A stretch of 5,321 nt of DNA from NCBI GenBank assembly GCA_025354075.1, contig JANXNO010000593.1:1-5321 (forward strand). The letters are read 5' to 3'. Both the position numbers and the translations under genes were made by a program. Positions 1-5,321 of the stretch are shown one piece after another. The notes beneath the pieces were generated by a model. That model saw nothing but the letters and a program-made list of their open reading frames with translations. It ran no database searches and had not been told where the DNA came from. Position 1 is the first letter of the stretch. Every line of letters starts with the position of its first letter. The DNA comes from Burkholderiales bacterium (GTDB lineage Bacteria; Pseudomonadota; Gammaproteobacteria; Burkholderiales; Casimicrobiaceae).

Positions 1-1904
1 GCAACGGCAAACCAGGCGGCGGGATGCTGGTTGATAAAGGCAACTATCGGTTGATCAACGTCATCGTTCTCAGACATGCGGACCAGCAGTCGGCCGGCGA
101 CATTCTGGTCTGACGCCACACCCGCCAGCGGCAGCGCAATGGTGCGATTGAGTGCCGCGCAGTGCCGCTCCACCACGACTTGTGCCAGCGGCTGGGTGGT
201 CGCAACCGCCGTGGCACGACCATCGAAAGCAGGTTTGACGACGACCGTTGTTTGCAAGGTGCTGTCGGGCAAGGACGCCGCGGCCTTGACGTCCGCGCAA
301 TAGGTGTCGACTGTCTTGGTGAATGGCTGGTTGTTGACGTGAATGAGCGCGCGATCCACGCCAAAGGCCACGATGAACAGTACGCCGAGAATAAAAATAT
401 ACGGCGCGAACGAGAGCAGTTTTTCAAGCCACGCGCGCTTCGGCTCGCGGCCACCAGTCAGCGAGCTCTTGCCGAGGATCAGCGCCCCAAGCGTTTGCAA
501 CACCCACAGCACCACGCTCGATTTCGCAAGAACTGGAAAGTTGGCAGCGAACCAGATCACCAGTCCCGGGCCCACCGCGACGATTGAAAAAACGATGCAC
601 CACAAACCCGACCCGACGAAGAGCCAGGCACCCAGTCGTGCCAGCCATTCGCGATCACTCTCCGACATCCGCCGCTTGGCCAGCGCGATCACCACCATCA
701 CTGCTGTGGCAAATATCCACAGCATCACCAGCGTGCCCACGGCCAGATGAAACGCACTGGTCAGATAGGCGCGAGCAATGTCGGGCGCATCGACGTCAGC
801 GACGTCCTTGAGCGAGGCAAGCCACACGTCCACGTTGCCCGACGCGATGAAGGCTCCCAGCAGCCCGTTGACGTCCATCAGTTGCACGTAACCCCATAGC
901 AGGGCACCCGCCGCCGCGCCGCCGAAAAGGCTGCCGATAACGAGGCGCAGCCCGTTGAACTTGCCGCCTTCCTGATCGAGGCCGTGGTCGGTAATCCCGT
1001 TGCTCGCCGGAGCTTGTGGCGAACCCGACGAGGCACGCACACGCACTGCCTTTCGATCAGCAAAGGCGTTCGCCGCGCCGACCATCACCCACACCACCGC
1101 GTTCGCTACCGCCACCCGCATCATCATCGGCAGCAGTTCGACCGGCACTCCACTCGCTGCAAGCTCGCCGTAGTGAAACGCCCAGCTTGCCGCAGCAACA
1201 AAACTTGGCAGAACCACACCGAGCAGCACTGCTTTTTGCGACGCAGGCTGGTTCGCTGCGCGTTGTCGGTCAATGCGAAAACCAATCATGATCGCAGCCA
1301 CGATCAGCGCGGTCAAACCGAGCCAGAAGGCGGGCTGTTCCTGGTACGCCTGCAACCGAAACGGTGCCGTGCGCAGGTATTCCGCACCGACGGCGATACA
1401 CAGATGCACGGCAAGGATTAACGTCACCGCTACGCACAGTAGCACTGGCAGATTGATCAGCAGGTTTCTCGAATACGTCACGAGGGCCGTCCAGGTGTCG
1501 ACGCTCATGATGCCGACCTGCGGCGTCAAGTAGTTGCTGTAGCGCCGCAAAAACTGAACTGCCGAATCCTCACGTTGTGCACCGGGCGGTGGCGCAAGCA
1601 TCGGCTCGACGTTTTCGACCTTGCCGTCAGCGCGTCGATGAATCAGGGCCGACAGCCAGCTGCCAATGTAGCCACCACCCGAAACGGTGGACAGGTAGTG
1701 AAACTTTGCCAGCAGCCGTTGTTCAGCGAGGCCCTGCAACAGGCCCAGGCTGAATGTTGCCGCGCGGATGCCGCCGCCCGAGAGCGCGAGGCCGAGGGCC
1801 GGGCGGCTGCTCGCGAGGCCCAGCTGGTTGCGCTCTGCGGCGCGCACTTCATCCCACGTCAATGGCTGCTGGTCGGTACCATCGCCTTTTTCGGTGCTGC
1901 TCAT
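1..1904 (-). CDS. Membrane-embedded patatin-like phospholipase, C-terminus cut by left edge
   Basis: The frame is open from the ATG at 1904 to the left edge, giving 634 residues and no stop. Residues 37-60 carry the patatin oxyanion-hole motif (S42-GGGIRAATF). Residues 70-84 carry the nucleophile elbow (STVSGGGYIG), with Ser75 (codon 1682-1680) the likely catalytic serine. Patatins are lipid acyl hydrolases with a Ser-Asp dyad; the Asp (DG[GA] motif) is not seen and should lie past the edge. Residues 147-517 hold about eight or nine hydrophobic segments (near 147-173, 192-209, 224-242, 260-282, 320-342, 384-409, 423-452, 462-480, 499-517), so the membrane region appears to sit inside the catalytic domain. 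Residues 518-634 look soluble and I recognise no domain there. There is no signal peptide. AAGGAG 5 bases upstream supports the 1904 start; an in-frame ATG at 1925 has no such site. Family assignment is firm; substrate is unknown. Confidence 0.9.
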   Translation of the reverse strand, partial: MSSTEKGDGTDQQPLTWDEVRAAERNQLGLASSRPALGLALSGGGIRAATFSLGLLQGLAEQRLLAKFHYLSTVSGGGYIGSWLSALIHRRADGKVENVEPMLAPPPGAQREDSAVQFLRRYSNYLTPQVGIMSVDTWTALVTYSRNLLINLPVLLCVAVTLILAVHLCIAVGAEYLRTAPFRLQAYQEQPAFWLGLTALIVAAIMIGFRIDRQRAANQPASQKAVLLGVVLPSFVAAASWAFHYGELAASGVPVELLPMMMRVAVANAVVWVMVGAANAFADRKAVRVRASSGSPQAPASNGITDHGLDQEGGKFNGLRLVIGSLFGGAAAGALLWGYVQLMDVNGLLGAFIASGNVDVWLASLKDVADVDAPDIARAYLTSAFHLAVGTLVMLWIFATAVMVVIALAKRRMSESDREWLARLGAWLFVGSGLWCIVFSIVAVGPGLVIWFAANFPVLAKSSVVLWVLQTLGALILGKSSLTGGREPKRAWLEKLLSFAPYIFILGVLFIVAFGVDRALIHVNNQPFTKTVDTYCADVKAAASLPDSTLQTTVVVKPAFDGRATAVATTQPLAQVVVERHCAALNRTIALPLAGVASDQNVAGRLLVRMSENDDVDQPIVAFINQHPAAWFAV

Positions 1905-1909
1905 GCGGG

Positions 1910-1915
1910 CTCCTT
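1910..1915 (-). promoter_or_regulatory. Ribosome binding site of the patatin gene
   Basis: AAGGAG on the minus strand lies 5 bases before the ATG at 1904. It decides between this ATG and the in-frame ATG seven codons upstream at 1925, which has no purine-rich run at a suitable distance. The 66-base gap (1905-1970) after the glycosyltransferase stop shows no U-tract terminator and no convincing promoter, so read-through from the upstream gene is plausible. Confidence 0.75.
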
Positions 1916-1970
1916 GCGCCAGCATTGATGCGGCGAACCCGGAATTTACGCCGAATTGTCGCGTTTGGCA

Positions 1971-4499
1971 CTACCGGAATGCACGGGGCTTGACGGGCAA
2001 TGGGGCGAAATTTGACGTCTCGTTCAGCCGTTGCAAATGTCCGCGCAGCAATGCTCCGATGGCCGCAGGCGAATAGTGTTCACGCATGAATTGTTGTGCT
2101 GCCCGACCGATATCGTGACGCAGCGAGTCGCGCTCGAACACGGCGCGCATGTGCCGCGCCGCGCTGTCAACGCGCGCATCCGCCCACAGCTGATCCTGGG
2201 TGTCGGGATATTCGCCGGGTTTAACCGCAACGAGCGAATAGTCGACCAGCAAACTATTGGACTCGTTCATGAAATCAAGGTTCGCCGAATAGGCCGTGCC
2301 AATGACCGGCTTGCCGATGGCCATGCACTCGGCCATGCCAAGGCCAAAGCCTTCGGAGCGGTGCAGCGACGCATAGCAATCGGCACTGACCTGCAAGCCC
2401 ATAACTTCGTCCCTCGTCATGAAACGGTCGATGAAGCGGATTCGCGGGTCGCCGGCAGCGAGCGCGTGGAGCGACGCTCGTTCCTCCGGGTACAGTTCGC
2501 TTTGTACTGACTTGATCACCAGTCGTGCGCGCGCGAATTGGCTCACGTTGACCGGGAACGCTTCGCGAAACGCCCGCACCAGCGCCCACGGATTTTTTCG
2601 CGTGATCATCGAGCCATAGGCAAACGAAAACAGAAACACAAAGTCGCCGTTCTCCAGGCCAAATTCGCTGCGCATGTAAGCGCGCGATGGCTGTGGCGGA
2701 CGAATCGGCGTGGGCACCGTGAAAACTGGAATCGACACCGATTTTGCCAATGCGCAACGCACAAATTCTGATGCTGCCCAAAGCTCCTGCAAGCCTGCCG
2801 CTGCGCGTACCCACGCGGTCGGGATTTTTTCACGCTCCCAAAACCAGTAGCCAATTTTGCAGGCGGAACTGATCGCTGCCGCGCCTTCGTGATGCACCGC
2901 CTCGTTGAGTGCGTCGGGGTTCACGCAGATGATCTGGTGACAAAAAACCGGAGCTGTCACGATTCGCGAGTCCAGCGAATTGTCCGATTTGCGAATGCCA
3001 GAATCGATGTCAATATCGATCACGGAATGAGCGAGGCCCACCGCGGCGCAGGCTTGCGCCAAGGCCCGCACGTTTTCGCCCAGACCTGATTCAGCTCGCG
3101 CAAACCCGATCAGGTCAAAGCCATCGCCGCGCATGGGGTGTGAAAGTGTTGGCTGCGCCGCGATGCGTTGCGCGATATTGGCGAGCGTTGCCGACGTGAG
3201 CTTTGCACCGGCGCCGTAGCGCAACGGTCGCTTGAGAAACGCGAGTCCGTGCGTGGCCAGACTCGGTGCCAGCGGATTGACAAAACCGGCATCAGAGAAC
3301 GCGTCATCAATGTAGCGCCCCTGTGCCGCGTCAGCCACGGTCGTGACGGCAGCGAAATCGTCCGCAATGGCCCGTGCGCCAGCGGCGGTCAACAGCAGCG
3401 GCGCGTGGGCGGTAAGGCAGGGCTCATCCTTTTGACACAGCGCTGATACCAGCTCGCCCAGCGCGAGCGATAACTGCGGCGTTTGCCACGAAATGTCGGC
3501 CAATAGCGACGCGCGTACCACCAGATTGTTGATGCTTAACGGTAGCAATGGCGTGGCCACACACATGGCAGCAAGCTGTTCCGTAAATTGCGCGTTATTC
3601 AGCCCCGCCCAGGTTTCGAGCAACGGCTTCGGCCACTGGGCGCGCACGGGCGTTGCCTCGTTATCAAACGAGACCGTGGAAAAAGCCCAACCAGCCTGCG
3701 CCGCTTCGAGCGTCTTGATCATGGCGCTCAGGCGCTTTGCATCCAGCGGAGCGTCTGCGCTGGCAAAGGCCACGTAGTCGGCGTTGCTGGCGAGCAGTAG
3801 CTTGTGAATCTGTTCGCAGGTGCTGGCGTTGGCGGTCCCGCCGACATGCAGTTGGCGTAATGCAATATGGGTCGCGGTGTCGTGCCCGTTATCCGCCACT
3901 AGGGCTTGCGGCATCGACACAGAAGATTGCAGCACTGCGCAGACGGGCAACGGGTCCGACGGGCCCGGTGCGTAGCGCGCCCGAACCCGATGCAGGGCGG
4001 CGTGCTGCGCAGCGGTGGGCCGCGCGTTCCGGGCGGGCAGATAGGCGCTGAGCACGTACCCGTAGTTATGGCGATATGGGGCGTATTGCCACTGCGTGCG
4101 CTGGCCGGCACGCTCTATGAGTGTTTTGGCTTCAGCGAAATCGAATGACGCCATGCGCACCACGCCGAGCATATGCATGGCGTCGTCGTGATGTGGGTTG
4201 AGCGCCAGGCATTCTCGATAGCGCGCCTCGGCCAGTACCAGGTCGTCGGCAAGCTGGGCGCTGAGGCCTTCTTGTGCCAGACGATCCGCCCAGGCCGCCG
4301 CGCCGACCGCATGCGCCACGGGAGTTGCCGACGTGTGCGGGGCAACTGCGGCCAGCGCGCCATGACAGACTTTAAAGCGCCGACCACCGCCGCACCAGCA
4401 GGGATCGTTGCGCGCCGGGAGCGCGCCGATGGGCGGCGCTACTGATGTCGTTGCAGACACGTCGACTGCGCACAGCTTTTCAACGCATGTCCCATACAA
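1971..4499 (-). CDS. Composite glycosyltransferase: SEC-C motif, TPR-like helices, GT2-like segment, GT4 domain
   Basis: This 842-residue protein ends in TAG at 1973-1971. Residues 29-47 match the SEC-C zinc motif (RNDPCWCGGGRRFKVCHG; ligands C34, C36, C45, H46). Residues 75-150 look like two or three TPR repeats (ECLALNPHHDDAMHMLGVV). Residues 183-400 resemble a GT-A/GT2 domain, but the usual DxDD is SADA (247-250). Residues 460-828 are a GT-B, family 4 domain: SGLGENVRAL (471-480), YWFWERE (551-557), LWAASEFV (573-580), TRKNP (633-637) and the EX7E pair E716/E724 in SEGFGLGMAE. GT4 enzymes move a sugar from a nucleotide donor, often in LPS, capsule or exopolysaccharide synthesis; donor and acceptor cannot be read here. 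No signal peptide or membrane segment is seen, so it is probably cytoplasmic. The start is uncertain: TTG at 4499, just after an in-frame TAG at 4508-4506, or GTG at 4460 (residue 14). Neither has a good Shine-Dalgarno site. Confidence 0.88.
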   Translation of the reverse strand: MYGTCVEKLCAVDVSATTSVAPPIGALPARNDPCWCGGGRRFKVCHGALAAVAPHTSATPVAHAVGAAAWADRLAQEGLSAQLADDLVLAEARYRECLALNPHHDDAMHMLGVVRMASFDFAEAKTLIERAGQRTQWQYAPYRHNYGYVLSAYLPARNARPTAAQHAALHRVRARYAPGPSDPLPVCAVLQSSVSMPQALVADNGHDTATHIALRQLHVGGTANASTCEQIHKLLLASNADYVAFASADAPLDAKRLSAMIKTLEAAQAGWAFSTVSFDNEATPVRAQWPKPLLETWAGLNNAQFTEQLAAMCVATPLLPLSINNLVVRASLLADISWQTPQLSLALGELVSALCQKDEPCLTAHAPLLLTAAGARAIADDFAAVTTVADAAQGRYIDDAFSDAGFVNPLAPSLATHGLAFLKRPLRYGAGAKLTSATLANIAQRIAAQPTLSHPMRGDGFDLIGFARAESGLGENVRALAQACAAVGLAHSVIDIDIDSGIRKSDNSLDSRIVTAPVFCHQIICVNPDALNEAVHHEGAAAISSACKIGYWFWEREKIPTAWVRAAAGLQELWAASEFVRCALAKSVSIPVFTVPTPIRPPQPSRAYMRSEFGLENGDFVFLFSFAYGSMITRKNPWALVRAFREAFPVNVSQFARARLVIKSVQSELYPEERASLHALAAGDPRIRFIDRFMTRDEVMGLQVSADCYASLHRSEGFGLGMAECMAIGKPVIGTAYSANLDFMNESNSLLVDYSLVAVKPGEYPDTQDQLWADARVDSAARHMRAVFERDSLRHDIGRAAQQFMREHYSPAAIGALLRGHLQRLNETSNFAPLPVKPRAFR

Positions 4500-4542
4500 T
4501 ATGGGCTATACGCCAAATAAGATCGAAAGTCGACTTAACCAC
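4480..4542 (-). CDS. Possible 20-codon upstream ORF overlapping the glycosyltransferase start
   Basis: A GTG at 4542 opens a 20-codon frame (starting VVKSTFDLIW) that ends in TGA at 4482-4480. It is in a different frame from the glycosyltransferase and overlaps its first codons. The best Shine-Dalgarno-like run in the gap (AGAGGGGG) lies 5 bases before this GTG. The TGA is 19 bases ahead of the alternative glycosyltransferase start at GTG 4460, so translation could be coupled. It could also be chance, or the true N-terminus of the glycosyltransferase separated by a frameshift or sequencing error. I recognise no known peptide. Confidence 0.25.
   Translation of the reverse strand: MVKSTFDLIWRIAHIVWDMR
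4491..4505. repeat. Perfect 6-bp inverted repeat around the annotated TTG start
   Basis: On the plus strand cccata, caa, tatggg: two perfect 6-base arms with a 3-base centre. The centre is the TTG codon (4499-4497) taken as the glycosyltransferase start. It could be a protein-binding site or a small mRNA hairpin hiding the start; a TATAGC -10-like hexamer overlaps its upstream edge (4510-4505). A repeat this short can also arise by chance. Confidence 0.35.
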
Positions 4543-4547
4543 AATAT

Positions 4548-4555
4548 CCCCCTCT
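4548..4555 (-). promoter_or_regulatory. Shine-Dalgarno-like run AGAGGGGG
   Basis: This purine run on the minus strand is the strongest ribosome-binding candidate between the aldolase and the glycosyltransferase. It sits 5 bases from GTG 4542 and 3 bases from TTG 4544. The TTG frame is the glycosyltransferase frame but stops at TAG 4508-4506. It is about 48 bases from TTG 4499, too far to serve it directly. Confidence 0.4.
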
Positions 4556-4570
4556 AGCCCAGATTGATCG

Positions 4571-4595
4571 GGCACTTCAGTCAAAAGCTGGTGCC
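4571..4595. repeat. Imperfect hairpin downstream of the aldolase gene
   Basis: On the minus strand, GGCACCAG pairs with CTG-AA-GTGCC: eight base pairs with a 2-base bulge and a 7-base loop. It begins 26 bases after the aldolase stop codon. No run of U follows on either strand, so it is not a standard rho-independent terminator. It may be a 3' end stabiliser or an attenuating structure. The rest of the gap (4500-4620) shows no convincing promoter: a TTGACT hexamer at 4584-4579 has no good -10 partner at normal spacing. Confidence 0.35.
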
Positions 4596-4620
4596 TCTAT
4601 TCGCGACGTTTCGTGCCGGT

Positions 4621-5321
4621 TTACTGATCTGCCGCTGCCGTCCACTTACCCTTGCTGGCCAATGAATTCATCTTGCAGCGATGGGCAAATGCTGCCTGCG
4701 CGGCTTTATAGTTTTCCTGCTTGCCTTTCCACACTTTGAGTGCGGTGAAGTGCAGCGCGCGACTGTAGCTGAACGTTAGCGGCCACGGGTTGTTTGGCAG
4801 ATTGTTCATCTCGTTTAAGTGCGCGGCGGAGTCGATGTCGGACTGCCCGCCCGAGAGAAACACGATGCCGGGCATGGCGCCGGGCACAGTACGTCTGAGG
4901 CACTCCACCGTTCGTTTGCCAACCTCGGCCTGACTCGCGCGATTTTTGCCATCTTTGCCGGAGATCACCATGCTCGCTTTGAGGATGGTGTGCTCAATAG
5001 ACACCTTGTTGTCGGCCATCTGTCCGATCAGCGTGCGCAGCACGGCCTCGGTGACGTTGAACGAGGTGTCAATGTCGTAATCGCCATCGAGCAGCACTTC
5101 GGGCTCGACCACCGGAACGATGCCTGCTTCCTGGCAAATAGCGGCGTATCGAGCGAGTGCATGAGCGTTGGCCCAGATACAGCGCGAGGTCGGAATTCCG
5201 TCGCCGATGGTGATGACCGCGCGCCACTTGGCGAAGCGTGCGCCAAGCGCAAAATAGTCCTTCATGCGCTTTTGCAGGCCGTCAAGACCGTCGCTGATCA
5301 GCTCGCCCGGCGCACCGGCGA
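4621..5321 (-). CDS. Class I fructose-1,6-bisphosphate aldolase, N-terminus cut by right edge
   Basis: The visible 232 residues (codons 5319-4624, TAA at 4623-4621) are the C-terminal two thirds of a protein usually near 340 residues. The enzyme cleaves fructose-1,6-bisphosphate to dihydroxyacetone phosphate and glyceraldehyde-3-phosphate through a lysine Schiff base, in cytosolic glycolysis and gluconeogenesis. Counting visible residues: RFAKWR (28-33, Lys31 matching rabbit Lys146), VEPEVLLDGD (71-80, Glu72 and Glu74 matching Glu187 and Glu189), ILKASMVISG (112-121, Lys114, codon 4980-4978, the Schiff-base lysine), FLSGGQSD (154-161) and FSYSRAL (183-189, Arg187 matching the phosphate-binding Arg). 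The frame is open to the right edge, so the Met at 5265 is internal; the sequence before it (ELISDGLDGLQKR) is conserved aldolase. Small departures are KASMV where KPNMV is common and SYSRAL for SYGRAL. The assignment is firm. It is likely a housekeeping gene unrelated to its downstream neighbours. Confidence 0.95.
   Translation of the reverse strand, partial: AGAPGELISDGLDGLQKRMKDYFALGARFAKWRAVITIGDGIPTSRCIWANAHALARYAAICQEAGIVPVVEPEVLLDGDYDIDTSFNVTEAVLRTLIGQMADNKVSIEHTILKASMVISGKDGKNRASQAEVGKRTVECLRRTVPGAMPGIVFLSGGQSDIDSAAHLNEMNNLPNNPWPLTFSYSRALHFTALKVWKGKQENYKAAQAAFAHRCKMNSLASKGKWTAAADQ

Noticed and set aside
44..454. Minus-strand frame of 136 codons near the left edge
   Set aside because: It is an out-of-frame shadow of the patatin gene, which stays open in its own frame to position 1.
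1118..1130. Short trinucleotide run (cat)n in the patatin gene
   Set aside because: It only encodes three Met residues (260-262) at the start of a membrane segment and is too short for a phase-variable repeat.
984..1421. Plus-strand open frame of 145 codons, with other plus-strand frames at 162-587 and 343-750
   Set aside because: They lie opposite the patatin gene, are rich in Arg, His, Pro and Ser as expected of antisense frames in GC-rich DNA, and show no domain or ribosome site.
1927..1957. CGGCG/CGCCG inverted repeat between glycosyltransferase and patatin genes
   Set aside because: The stem is only 5 bp with a 13-base loop and no U-tract, which is not enough for a terminator in GC-rich DNA.
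2031..2510. Plus-strand open frame of 159 codons
   Set aside because: It is antisense to the conserved GT4 domain, including the EX7E motif, and its product resembles no family I know.
2275..2814. Minus-strand frame of 179 codons within the glycosyltransferase
   Set aside because: It is an out-of-frame shadow of the GT4 domain, whose own frame is intact and carries the family motifs.
4527..4536. 10-bp palindrome AAGTCGACTT in the gap before the glycosyltransferase
   Set aside because: It does not extend beyond 10 bases and has no spaced partner; a palindrome this short is weak evidence for an operator.
4579..4584. TTGACT as a -35 box on the minus strand
   Set aside because: No TATAAT-like hexamer lies 16-19 bases downstream; the sequence there is TGGGCTAGAGG.

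Overview
The window is a compact, GC-rich (roughly 60% by eye) bacterial chromosome segment. All three genes lie on the minus strand, so they read from right to left. Protein style and codon use suggest a proteobacterium, perhaps a betaproteobacterium. That placement is inference from general resemblance only. No mobile element, tRNA, rRNA, CRISPR array or phage gene was seen.

Layout in order of transcription. (1) 5321-4621: the last two thirds of a class I fructose-1,6-bisphosphate aldolase, cut by the right edge, with its visible active-site residues intact. (2) 4620-4500: a 121-base gap with an imperfect hairpin, a strong Shine-Dalgarno-like run facing a 20-codon upstream reading frame, and a perfect 6-bp inverted repeat around the annotated TTG start of the next gene. 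(3) 4499-1971: a composite 842-residue glycosyltransferase made of a SEC-C zinc motif, TPR-like helices, a degenerate GT2-like segment and an intact-looking GT4 domain. (4) 1970-1905: a 66-base gap ending in a good ribosome binding site. (5) 1904 to the left edge: a membrane-embedded patatin-like phospholipase. Its oxyanion-hole and nucleophile motifs are at the N-terminus, followed by a long multi-spanning membrane region. The catalytic Asp would lie beyond the window. This gene has no stop codon in the window.

How they may work together: the aldolase is central carbon metabolism and is probably only a neighbour. The glycosyltransferase and the membrane patatin are 66 bases apart, on the same strand, with no visible terminator between them. 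They may be cotranscribed and act on cell-envelope glycans and lipids, but this is inference. The points most worth a second look are the unusual domain order of the glycosyltransferase, its unclear translation start with an overlapping upstream frame, and the membrane insertion inside the patatin catalytic domain.
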